Positions 1 through 5,104 are shown, counted from the first letter of the stretch. The stretch: 5,688 nucleotides of DNA from an uncultured Clostridia bacterium (GCA_947072265.1 CAMTHN010000041.1:1-5688); one strand, 5' to 3'. Notes: a model not told the origin generated them from the letters alone. Program-made: numbers and translations.

Positions 1-28
1 AGCTTCAGATTTTTATATTTTTTAGTAC

Positions 29-199
29 TTATTGTTTAATTTTATAACAGTGTTTTTTAAAATATATTTTTTCTATTTGAAATTTTGTTTCTATTGAAGA
101 TGGTGTAATTTTTGTTATATTTTTTTTGTTAGATATATCTTCATCATATGAGGTATCTCTTATAAAATCTTGTATTTTATCTAAAGAAACTCTAGTCAC
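29..199 (-). CDS. Small hypothetical protein, second gene of the leftward operon
   Basis: A 56-residue reading frame starts at GTG (199-197) and stops at TAA (31-29). I do not recognise the product. It begins MTRVSLDKIQDFIRD and ends in a basic stretch (KIYFKKHCYKIKQ). It is hydrophilic and charged throughout, with no signal peptide or membrane segment, so a cytoplasmic, possibly DNA- or protein-binding role is a guess only. The GTG start overlaps the TAG stop (194-192) of the upstream small gene, a layout typical of translational coupling. A GGAG sits at 214-211, 11 nt before the start, which is somewhat far. Base composition matches the neighbours. It is likely transcribed from the leftward promoter at 462-489 and so placed under the XRE repressor. 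It could also be a chance open frame in AT-rich DNA or a truncated remnant of a longer gene. Confidence 0.45.
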   Translation of the reverse strand: MTRVSLDKIQDFIRDTSYDEDISNKKNITKITPSSIETKFQIEKIYFKKHCYKIKQ

Positions 200-410
200 C
201 AGTTGTCACGCTCCTTTTTGATATGTGTTTATGGTATTTTTCTAGATATTTTGATATAGATATTAAATCTGTATATTGATATTTCATTACAGATATTCTT
301 ATATTAATATCATAGTTATCATTTTTGGATTTATTTTTTAATATATTCATTTGACTTTTTAATTTTTCTGCAGAAGTTTTGTATTGACAAGAAAGCTGTA
401 AAAGAGACAA
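192..410 (-). CDS. Small helical hypothetical protein, first gene of the leftward operon
   Basis: A 72-residue frame opens at TTG (410-408), just after an in-frame TAA at 416-414. It is the first gene downstream of the strong leftward promoter. The protein is hydrophilic, rich in Lys, Ser, Tyr and Ile, with two probable helices, about residues 8-28 (QYKTSAEKLKSQMNILKNK) and 36-60 (NIRISVMKYQYTDLISISKYLEKY), joined by an Asn/Asp-rich turn. This pattern (Tyr, Ser-Ala, Leu, then Arg-Ile and Tyr ending in Leu-x-x-Tyr) resembles from memory a class of 60-75-residue helical-hairpin proteins found in clostridial prophages and conjugative elements; this is recall, not a search. The start is uncertain: the AAAGG at 427-423 lies 12 nt from the TTG, and an ATT at 413 would be closer. 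Position opposite a repressor-ImmA pair suggests a function in the regulated state of a mobile element. Function unknown. Confidence 0.55.
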   Translation of the reverse strand: MSLLQLSCQYKTSAEKLKSQMNILKNKSKNDNYDINIRISVMKYQYTDLISISKYLEKYHKHISKRSVTTGD

Positions 411-422
411 AATTTAACACAA

Positions 423-427
423 CCTTT
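423..427 (-). promoter_or_regulatory. Weak ribosome binding site of the leftward operon
   Basis: AAAGG on the minus strand lies 12 nt before the TTG at 410, 9 nt before an in-frame ATT at 413, and only 2 nt before an out-of-frame GTG (420) that opens a 29-codon frame. It is the only Shine-Dalgarno-like sequence ahead of the first leftward gene, so the exact start of that gene remains open. Confidence 0.3.
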
Positions 428-433
428 ATAGTT

Positions 434-484
434 ATCTACACGTAATGTGGTGTAAATTTATATTATCACACATTACGTGTAGAT
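434..484. promoter_or_regulatory. Paired operator (16-bp perfect inverted repeat) of the repressor
   Basis: The arms at 434-449 and 469-484 are perfect reverse complements (ATCTACACGTAATGTG and CACATTACGTGTAGAT), separated by 19 bp. Each arm carries a CAC-N5-GTG dyad of its own, so each may be a separate dimer site, with centres 35 bp apart. Location between the XRE repressor and the divergent small genes, and overlap with promoter elements in both directions, make this the natural binding site of the repressor encoded at 553-933. Binding is inferred and not shown by sequence alone. It could also fold as a hairpin in RNA. Confidence 0.65.
435..464 (+). promoter_or_regulatory. Possible rightward promoter of the repressor-peptidase operon
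   Basis: TCTACA (435-440), 18 bp and TATATT (459-464) make a plausible but weak rightward promoter lying over the left operator arm, face to face with the leftward promoter. Start of transcription near 471 would leave the ribosome binding site at 537-542 in the leader. If correct, the repressor could regulate its own synthesis. The -35 box is poor, so confidence is low. Confidence 0.3.
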
Positions 485-489
485 GTCAA
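462..489 (-). promoter_or_regulatory. Leftward promoter for the small-gene operon
   Basis: On the minus strand, TTGACA (489-484) is followed after 16 bp by GATAAT (467-462), preceded by TGT as an extended -10. Transcription would begin near 455, upstream of the AAAGG at 427-423. The spacer is almost entirely the right operator arm (469-484), so a protein bound there would block RNA polymerase. This is the best promoter in the intergenic region and points away from the repressor. Confidence 0.65.
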
Positions 490-536
490 CAAAAAAATAC
501 AAAATTATTGAAGAATGTAATTAGATATGATATATT

Positions 537-542
537 GGGAGG
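537..542 (+). promoter_or_regulatory. Ribosome binding site that fixes the repressor start
   Basis: GGGAGG lies 10 nt ahead of the GTG at 553. An ATG at 445 is also in frame but falls inside the left operator arm with no ribosome binding site. The GTG instead gives the usual N-terminus of a Cro/C1-type protein. Confidence 0.7.
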
Positions 543-552
543 TGTTAGGTTC

Positions 553-933
553 GTGTTAAAAGATAATATAAAAAGACTTAGAAAAGAAAAAAATTTAACT
601 CAAATAGAACTTGCAGAGTATTTAGAAATGTCTGCAAGTTCTATAGGTATGTATGAGCAGGGTAGGAGAGAGCCAGATTTTAAGATTTTAAAAAAGATGG
701 CACTTTTTTTTAACGTATCTATTGATAATCTTATAGATTGTCCAAAAATTTCTATGTTAAAAAAAGAAGATAGAGATGTTAGTGATTTAATATTTGATAT
801 GAATGAATATTTACAAAAACAAAAAGGTCTTATGTTTAATGGACAGATGCTTACAGATAATGACATAACTATGATAATGGAAGCCTTAAAGGAAGGTTTG
901 AATATTGCCATAGATAAAAATAAAGATAAATAG
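553..933 (+). CDS. XRE-family transcriptional repressor (ImmR/Cro-C1 type)
   Basis: A 126-residue protein with a Cro/C1-type helix-turn-helix in its first 62 residues. It opens MLKDNIKRLRKEKNLTQIELAEYL; the recognition region is about residues 27-38 (SASSIGMYEQGR), followed by the usual REPDFKILKKMALFFNVSIDNLID. The remaining residues, about 63-126, are charged and likely helical and serve as the dimerisation or effector part, without recognisable enzyme motifs. The GTG start at 553 is chosen because a GGGAGG precedes it and because the in-frame ATG at 445 would read through the operator. The stop (931-933) overlaps the ribosome binding site of the peptidase gene, so the two are cotranscribed. 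By analogy with ImmR of ICEBs1 it should bind the paired operator at 434-484 and repress the leftward genes, and ImmA-type cleavage is the expected relief. The family is certain; the exact role is inferred from context. Confidence 0.92.
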   Translation: MLKDNIKRLRKEKNLTQIELAEYLEMSASSIGMYEQGRREPDFKILKKMALFFNVSIDNLIDCPKISMLKKEDRDVSDLIFDMNEYLQKQKGLMFNGQMLTDNDITMIMEALKEGLNIAIDKNKDK

Positions 934-944
934 GAGATTATTTA

Positions 945-1388
945 ATGAAATGTATAGTAGATTATGTTGAAGAAATAAAGAAAAAACATAATTCTAATAA
1001 TCCTTTTGAAATTTGCAAGCTCTTAGATATAGATGTTATTTATATCAATCTTCCTAAAAAAGTTAAAGGGTTTTATGTAAAATTTTTTGATTCACAGTTT
1101 ATATATATAAACTGTGATATAGAAGAACAAGAAAAAAAATATGTTTGTGCTCATGAATTGGGACATGCTTTATTTCATGCAGAAATTAATAGTATATTTA
1201 TAAAAGATAAAACTCTTGTTAATAGTGCAAAGTTGGAAAATGAGGCAGACTTGTTTGCTGCATGCCTTTTATTAAATGATGATATGTTTGATTATGAAAA
1301 GACAGGGTTTACTACTATAGATCAAATAGCATTATTTTCTGGAGTTGAAAAAAGGCTTGTTCAGATGAAGATAGACAGAGCCATGTAA
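945..1388 (+). CDS. ImmA/IrrE-family zinc metallopeptidase
   Basis: A 147-residue protein with the zinc-protease signature HELGH (His70, Glu71, His74) and the downstream third-ligand motif E-N-E-A-D (Glu100 in the conserved E-A-D), as in the ImmA/IrrE (DUF955) family. The N-terminal part (1-65) is the usual lead-in, including the segment GFYVKFFDSQFIYIN before the catalytic helix. No signal peptide or membrane segment, so it is cytoplasmic. It begins 11 bp after the repressor stop, with AGGAGA at 932-937. In ICEBs1 and related phages such peptidases cut the partner XRE repressor at a site-specific bond to induce the element; the pairing here argues for the same job, with the protein at 553-933 as substrate. 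Length is slightly below ICEBs1 ImmA but all catalytic residues are present. The gene ends at the bidirectional terminator. Confidence 0.92.
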   Translation: MKCIVDYVEEIKKKHNSNNPFEICKLLDIDVIYINLPKKVKGFYVKFFDSQFIYINCDIEEQEKKYVCAHELGHALFHAEINSIFIKDKTLVNSAKLENEADLFAACLLLNDDMFDYEKTGFTTIDQIALFSGVEKRLVQMKIDRAM

Positions 1389-1437
1389 AAAATAAAAGAT
1401 AGAAAATAATTTATTATTTTCTATCTTTTATTTTTTT
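1387..1437. terminator. Bidirectional intrinsic terminator between convergent operons
   Basis: Arms 1387-1410 and 1413-1436 are perfect reverse complements over 24 bp around a 2-nt centre. The stem is A/T-rich with G-C pairs in the GATAG/CTATC portion, and each outer end is an A6/T6 run, so each strand gives a hairpin followed by U residues. It serves the rightward repressor-peptidase operon, whose stop codon (1386-1388) touches the left arm. It also serves the leftward mtaB operon, whose final gene ends inside the right arm. Confidence 0.85.
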
Positions 1438-2103
1438 CACAATTGTTTCATAGCTCATAATTCCTATTAAAGAAGATATTCCTATAAATAAAAATATAAA
1501 TATAGCTACAGAAGGATTTCCCCCAACTAGAGTAGATCCAGCAAATGTAGAGGAAAGAATAGAGGGAATTCTAGCTATATATGATATTATAAAAAATTTT
1601 ATTGGAGATATAGGAAGGATAGGAATAAAATAGATGAGAGTATCTTTTGGTGTTCCTGGAATTAAAAAAAGCAAAAAAACTATAGTTGTAACACTTTTTT
1701 GTTTTTTTAAAAATTTAAGCTTTAAAAATTTTGGATGATTATATATTTTTTTTAAAATATTGTGTCCAAAATGTTTAACTAGATTATAAACTATAATAGT
1801 TCCTATTGTTATTCCTATAGAACATATTATATAACCATAGATTGATCCATATAAAACACCTGCTAAAATTTCTATAGGCTCTCCAGGAATAATAGATATG
1901 ACAACTTGAATTATTATTATTAATATAAAAATAAGTGTTCCGAATATTCCTTTTGATTTTATATATTCTGAAAAATTTTTAAATAAATCATTATAATTAA
2001 TTTTTTGTATAATAGGAATATATTTGTACAATAAGAATATAGAAGTTATAATTATAAGAATAAAACCAATAATAAAAAAGATGTATTTATTTTTATTTTT
2101 TAT
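1414..2103 (-). CDS. TVP38/TMEM64 (SNARE-associated/VTT domain) membrane protein
   Basis: A polytopic membrane protein of the TVP38/TMEM64 branch of the DedA superfamily. With a start at 2103 it has 229 residues, in the usual size range. It shows an N-terminal membrane segment (about residues 8-26), the core domain with a PGEPIEILAGVLYG re-entrant motif (about 73-86), a second hairpin LIPGTPKD (about 147-154), the conserved small-residue stretch ARIPSILSSTFAGS, and a final membrane segment before a basic tail (KKIKDRK). Superfamily members move lipids or polyprenyl phosphates; no substrate can be assigned. The start is irregular: GAGG at 2114-2111 is 7 nt before ATA (2103), which opens MKNKNKYIFF, and no ATG, GTG or TTG occurs in frame until TTG at 2031. 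That later TTG lacks a ribosome binding site and would remove the first membrane segment. It follows mtaB by 12 bp in one operon. Confidence 0.85.
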   Translation of the reverse strand: MKNKNKYIFFIIGFILIIITSIFLLYKYIPIIQKINYNDLFKNFSEYIKSKGIFGTLIFILIIIIQVVISIIPGEPIEILAGVLYGSIYGYIICSIGITIGTIIVYNLVKHFGHNILKKIYNHPKFLKLKFLKKQKSVTTIVFLLFLIPGTPKDTLIYFIPILPISPIKFFIISYIARIPSILSSTFAGSTLVGGNPSVAIFIFLFIGISSLIGIMSYETIVKKIKDRK

Positions 2104-2110
2104 AATAACA

Positions 2111-2114
2111 CCTC
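2111..2114 (-). promoter_or_regulatory. Ribosome binding site pointing to an ATA start
   Basis: GAGG (2114-2111) on the minus strand lies just after the mtaB stop. Seven nucleotides downstream is ATA (2103-2101), and four nucleotides downstream is ATT (2106-2104). It places the real start of the TVP38-like gene well upstream of the first standard start codon at 2031. Confidence 0.55.
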
Positions 2115-2115
2115 A

Positions 2116-3405
2116 TTAGATAAGATCTCCAAAGCATAAATATTCATCAGAATCAGAAATTTTAACATCTAAAATTTGTTTAGAAAGATCTTTTTTAGTG
2201 TTTATAATAACAGGGGTATAATTTTTTGAATATCCTATTAAAGTATTTTTATCTTTATCAAATTTTTCAAAAAGAACAGATAATACTTTTCCAATCTGTG
2301 ATGCTAAAAATATTTTTCTTGATTTATTAGTTATTTCTATCATTTTTGAGCATCTAGCGTGTTTTATTTCTGAGGATAGTTGATTATTCATATTTGCGGC
2401 CAAAGTTCCTTCTCTAATAGAGTAGGGAAAAACATGGGATTTGGCAAATAAAATTTTTTCTGCAAAATTTAGAGATTCTAAAAAATCAGAATCGGTTTCA
2501 TTGGGAAAACCAACCATAATATCAGTAGTTATAGATGGATTTGTAAAATATGTTCTAATATTATATACAACTTCTTCAAATTTTTTTGTAGTGTATAGTC
2601 TTTTCATATTTTTTAACGTTTTATCACAACCACTTTGTATTGAAAGATGGAATTGAGGACAAAATTTTTCTAACTTTGAAAGTTCTATTATATCATCTTT
2701 TGACATAAGATCTGGCTCTATAGACCCTAAACGGATTCTTTTTATATAATCAATCTCAGAAATTTTTTTTATAATATCTATTAATTTTAAATTTTGGTCT
2801 TGATATAAAGAAAGATTTATGCCTACTAAAACAATCTCTTTAAAGCCATTTTTACCTAATGTAGTGATTTCATCTATTGTATCTTTAGGATTTTTTGATC
2901 TTAAAAATCCTCTAGCTTTAGGAATAATACAGTAGGTGCAATATTGGTTACAACCATCTTGTATCTTTATAAAAGCGCGAGTTTTTTCTGAAAAAGAAGA
3001 TGTAGACATAGGTTCAAAAACTTCTCCAATTTTGTGCTCATATATTTCAATGATAGGCTGTAGTGTATTTAAATATTTATTTAGAAGAAAAATGATACTA
3101 TTTCTATTATATGAACCTGTAATAATATCAGCCTCTTTTATATCTTTTGCTTTTTCAGGAAAAGCTTGGGGAAAACATCCAGTAAGAATAGTTATAGAAG
3201 ATGGATTTTCTTTTTTAAACTTTTTTATAGTTTGTCTAGTTTTTTTATCTCCTGAAGATGTTACAGTACAAGAATTTACAACAAATATATCGGGAGATTG
3301 ATCAGAGTTTACCTTTGTGAAACCGTTTTTAATAAATTTTTCTGCTAAAACTTCAGTTTCATATTGATTAACTTTACAACCCAGAGTAAAGAAAGCAACT
3401 GTCAA
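2116..3405 (-). CDS. mtaB: tRNA (N6-L-threonylcarbamoyladenosine(37)-C2)-methylthiotransferase MtaB
   Basis: A 429-residue radical-SAM enzyme that adds the methylthio group to t6A37 in ANN-decoding tRNAs to give ms2t6A (YqeV in Bacillus subtilis). The N-terminal methylthiotransferase domain has the three cysteines of the auxiliary iron-sulfur cluster: Cys10 (TLGCKVNQYET), Cys46 (NSCTVT) and Cys77 (TGCFPQ). The radical-SAM cluster motif is CNQYCTYC (Cys152, Cys156, Cys159) followed by IIPKARG. The last 65 or so residues form a TRAM-type RNA-binding domain. TLGCKVN, rather than the MiaB pattern, supports MtaB over MiaB. The start is TTG at 3405: AGGTGA (3416-3411) is 5 nt before it, and it gives MTVAFFTLGCKVN, the standard family beginning. 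A GTG at 3414 is in frame but overlaps that binding site. It is the first gene of an operon with the TVP38-like gene. Confidence 0.95.
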   Translation of the reverse strand: MTVAFFTLGCKVNQYETEVLAEKFIKNGFTKVNSDQSPDIFVVNSCTVTSSGDKKTRQTIKKFKKENPSSITILTGCFPQAFPEKAKDIKEADIITGSYNRNSIIFLLNKYLNTLQPIIEIYEHKIGEVFEPMSTSSFSEKTRAFIKIQDGCNQYCTYCIIPKARGFLRSKNPKDTIDEITTLGKNGFKEIVLVGINLSLYQDQNLKLIDIIKKISEIDYIKRIRLGSIEPDLMSKDDIIELSKLEKFCPQFHLSIQSGCDKTLKNMKRLYTTKKFEEVVYNIRTYFTNPSITTDIMVGFPNETDSDFLESLNFAEKILFAKSHVFPYSIREGTLAANMNNQLSSEIKHARCSKMIEITNKSRKIFLASQIGKVLSVLFEKFDKDKNTLIGYSKNYTPVIINTKKDLSKQILDVKISDSDEYLCFGDLI

Positions 3406-3410
3406 AATAT

Positions 3411-3416
3411 TCACCT
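3411..3416 (-). promoter_or_regulatory. Ribosome binding site that decides the mtaB start
   Basis: AGGTGA on the minus strand is 5 nt ahead of TTG (3405-3403). The in-frame GTG (3414-3412) lies within this same motif and has nothing suitable upstream, so the TTG is preferred. Confidence 0.6.
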
Positions 3417-3420
3417 AACT

Positions 3421-3462
3421 TATAATATAATCACAATAAATACATATTGTGATTATATTATA
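3421..3462. repeat. 18-bp perfect inverted repeat at the mtaB promoter and leader
   Basis: Arms 3421-3438 and 3445-3462 are exact reverse complements around a 6-nt loop (AATACA). The stem is AT-rich with a central ATCACAATA/TATTGTGAT block. It sits between the mtaB ribosome binding site and its -35 box and covers the -10, so it may be an operator, or a hairpin at the 5' end of the mtaB message. There is no T run after it in either direction, so terminator action is less likely. Confidence 0.6.
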
Positions 3463-3485
3463 GTATATCGATATAGTATTTACAA
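3457..3485 (-). promoter_or_regulatory. Promoter of the mtaB operon
   Basis: On the minus strand, TTGTAA (3485-3480), a 17-bp spacer and TATAAT (3462-3457) form a good sigma-A-type promoter, with transcription starting near 3450. The -35 lies in the first unit of the tandem repeat and the -10 in the arm of the inverted repeat. A 12-bp palindrome, TATATCGATATA (3464-3475), fills much of the spacer. Confidence 0.55.
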
Positions 3486-3517
3486 TTAAATTATTTAGTA
3501 TTTACAATTAAATTATT
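3474..3517. repeat. Exact 22-bp tandem duplication in the divergent promoter region
   Basis: Positions 3474-3495 and 3496-3517 are identical and directly abut. The unit begins TAGTATTTACAATT and ends AAATTATT. The second unit runs into the -35 box of the rightward promoter (3516-3521); the first contains the -35 of the leftward mtaB promoter. The 22-bp period is about two helical turns, so both copies face the same side of the DNA. Confidence 0.9.
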
Positions 3518-3544
3518 GACTATTTGTTTAACTACTGTTATATT
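3516..3544 (+). promoter_or_regulatory. Promoter of the HPr-like gene
   Basis: TTGACT (3516-3521), a 17-bp spacer and TATATT (3539-3544), with TGT just before the -10 as an extended element. Transcription would begin near 3551, leaving a leader of about 35 nt before the ATG at 3586. It lies immediately downstream of the 22-bp tandem duplication. Confidence 0.65.
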
Positions 3545-3585
3545 CTAGATATGAATAAAAATGCAAAATATATGGAGGTCTTATT

Positions 3586-3813
3586 ATGAAAAAAGTTAGA
3601 ATAAAGCTTAAAGCAATCGACGATGTTAAAGTATTTGTAAATAGTGTAGCAAAATATGATTTTGATGTTGATTTAGTTTCTGGTAGATATGCTATTGATG
3701 CAAAATCCATAATGGGAATATTTAGTTTAGATTTGTCTAACGAGATTGAATTAGAGGCTCATACAGATGATGATAAAGGGTTTTTAGAAGAAATTAAAGA
3801 TTTTATTGTTTAA
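3586..3813 (+). CDS. HPr-fold regulatory protein lacking the phosphocarrier histidine
   Basis: A 75-residue protein of the HPr/PTS-HPr family, somewhat shorter than typical HPr (about 85-88). The regulatory-serine region is well conserved: AIDAKSIMGIFSLDLS (residues 36-51), with Ser41 equivalent to Ser46 of HPr, the target of HPr kinase. The active-site loop is not conserved: where HPr has T-G-L-H-A-R-P, this protein has KLKAIDDV, so Ala10 stands in for His15 and Asp12 for Arg17. It therefore cannot take a phosphate from enzyme I in the ordinary way. By comparison Crh of Bacillus also lacks the histidine but keeps the serine and acts with CcpA. A similar regulatory role is possible here but unproven. 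Start is supported by GGAGG (3574-3578) 7 nt upstream. The dacF-like gene follows 84 bp later. Confidence 0.85.
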   Translation: MKKVRIKLKAIDDVKVFVNSVAKYDFDVDLVSGRYAIDAKSIMGIFSLDLSNEIELEAHTDDDKGFLEEIKDFIV

Positions 3814-3837
3814 TATTAATTATTTATTTTAATATTA
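3811..3837 (+). terminator. Weak AT-only hairpin after the HPr-like gene
   Basis: TAATATTAA (3811-3819) and TTAATATTA (3829-3837) are perfect 9-bp arms around a 9-nt loop, beginning at the stop codon itself. With no G-C pairs and no clean T run it is unlikely to stop transcription fully, so the carboxypeptidase gene may be partly cotranscribed with the HPr-like gene. Confidence 0.2.
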
Positions 3838-3897
3838 TATGAATAACCTTCTGTATTTTTTAATATTATTATATTAAGAAATATGGAGGTTTATTTT

Positions 3898-5103
3898 ATG
3901 TTTAAAACAAATAAGATTATATCTACCTTAGTTATTTTTATTAGTATTAACATTTTTTCATTTAATATTTCAGTTTTTGCGGAAGAAATGTCGGTTTATA
4001 AAGATGATAGCTCTAGATTTAACGCTATTGTTGATATAGATAAAAATTTTGATATCCCAGCAAGTTCAGGAATACTTATTGAACAGTCTTCAGGACAGGT
4101 TTTATATGAAAAAAATCCAGATCAAAAAATGTCTCCTGCATCTATAACAAAGGTTATGACTTTATTATTAACTATGGAATCGTTAAAATCTGGGAAAATA
4201 TCAGAAGAAGATATGATAAAAACATCGGAACATGCATCTTCTATGGGGGGGAGTCAGATTTGGCTAGAAGTTGGGGAAGAGATGAGTTTTCATGATATAC
4301 TAAAAGCTACAGTTATTTCTAGTGCAAATGATGCTGCTGTCGCTTTAGCAGAGCATATTGCAGGGAATGAAGAAGAATTTGTCTCTATGATGAATATAAG
4401 AGCAAAAGAATTAGGGATGATAAATACACAGTTTAAAAATGTAACAGGTCTAGATGAAGATGGACATTATAGCACAGCAAGAGACATTAGCATTATGTCT
4501 TCTGAACTAATAAAATATGAAGAAATACAACTATATACTACTAGGTGGATGGATAGCCTTAGAGATGGAGAAATTTCACTTGTTAATACAAATAAGCTGG
4601 TTCGATATTATGAAGGAATAACAGGGCTTAAAACAGGAACAACAAATGATGCAGGAAGTTGTCTTACAGCTACAGCAATACGAGAAAATTTTAGTTTGGT
4701 AGCAGTTGTTTTAGGAAGTACTACATCTAAAGAAAGATTTTATTCTGCATCAAGATTATTAGATTATGGTTTTAATAATTATGAAATATATAATTTAGAT
4801 GATTTAGATGATTTAAAGGATATTGAGGTTCCTAATGGAATAAAAAATACAGTACATCCTAGTTTAGATATATATAAAGGAATAGTTGTAAAAAAAGGAA
4901 CAAAGCATCTTATAGAAAAAAGGTTTGATATTCAAAATAGCATTATGGCACCTGTTGAAAAGGGTCAGAAAATTGGAGTATTAGAGTTTTATTTAGAAGA
5001 TAAAAAAATTGGATATGTAGATATAAAAGTTAATGAAAAAGTTGATAAGATAAATATATCAACTTCTTTTTGGAATATGGTAAAGTACATATTCTCTATC
5101 TAG
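3898..5103 (+). CDS. D-alanyl-D-alanine carboxypeptidase (DacF/DacA type, penicillin-binding protein, S11 family)
   Basis: A 401-residue secreted serine peptidase that removes the terminal D-Ala from peptidoglycan pentapeptides and so limits cross-linking. It has an N-terminal signal peptide with hydrophobic core (about 7-27) and probable cleavage after VFA (Ala28). The catalytic domain carries all three motifs: S-I-T-K (Ser82, Lys85), S-A-N (Ser142, Asn144) and K-T-G (Lys245-Gly247). A PBP5-type C-terminal beta domain covers about 297-380. The end, SFWNMVKYIFSI, looks like the amphipathic helix that anchors these enzymes to the outer face of the membrane. The ATG at 3898 is preferred because GGAGG (3885-3889) is 8 nt upstream; an in-frame ATG at 3883 overlaps that site and is wrong. 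Whether it is the sporulation form DacF or the vegetative DacA cannot be settled: the usual spoIIA neighbours of dacF are absent. Confidence 0.95.
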   Translation: MFKTNKIISTLVIFISINIFSFNISVFAEEMSVYKDDSSRFNAIVDIDKNFDIPASSGILIEQSSGQVLYEKNPDQKMSPASITKVMTLLLTMESLKSGKISEEDMIKTSEHASSMGGSQIWLEVGEEMSFHDILKATVISSANDAAVALAEHIAGNEEEFVSMMNIRAKELGMINTQFKNVTGLDEDGHYSTARDISIMSSELIKYEEIQLYTTRWMDSLRDGEISLVNTNKLVRYYEGITGLKTGTTNDAGSCLTATAIRENFSLVAVVLGSTTSKERFYSASRLLDYGFNNYEIYNLDDLDDLKDIEVPNGIKNTVHPSLDIYKGIVVKKGTKHLIEKRFDIQNSIMAPVEKGQKIGVLEFYLEDKKIGYVDIKVNEKVDKINISTSFWNMVKYIFSI

Positions 5104-5104
5104 A

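Noticed and set aside
508..536. TTGAAG-N17-TATATT rightward promoter with a TG extended -10 ahead of the repressor
   Set aside because: Transcription would start near 543, after the GGGAGG ribosome site at 537-542, leaving the message without it. Kept only as an alternative to the weak promoter at 435-464.
445..552. N-terminal extension of the XRE repressor from an in-frame ATG at 445
   Set aside because: It lies inside the operator arm, has no ribosome binding site, encodes a Cys-rich unlike-family stretch, and the GTG at 553 has a GGGAGG and the normal family N-terminus.
600..911. Minus-strand open frame of 103 codons across the repressor gene
   Set aside because: It is the reverse shadow of a clear helix-turn-helix gene, with no ribosome site or recognisable protein features.
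2093..2116. ATG at 2116-2114 overlapping the mtaB stop as the start of the TVP38-like gene
   Set aside because: It is out of frame and meets TAA after seven codons. It would work only if one A in the A-run were absent, so it is kept as an error hypothesis in the findings.
2441..3301. Plus-strand open frames at 2441-2656 and 2936-3301
   Set aside because: Both are antisense to mtaB, whose cysteine motifs are all in place; the frames show no family features.
3528..3710. Minus-strand open frame of 60 codons over the HPr-like gene start
   Set aside because: Antisense to a recognisable HPr-fold protein with its own ribosome site and promoter.
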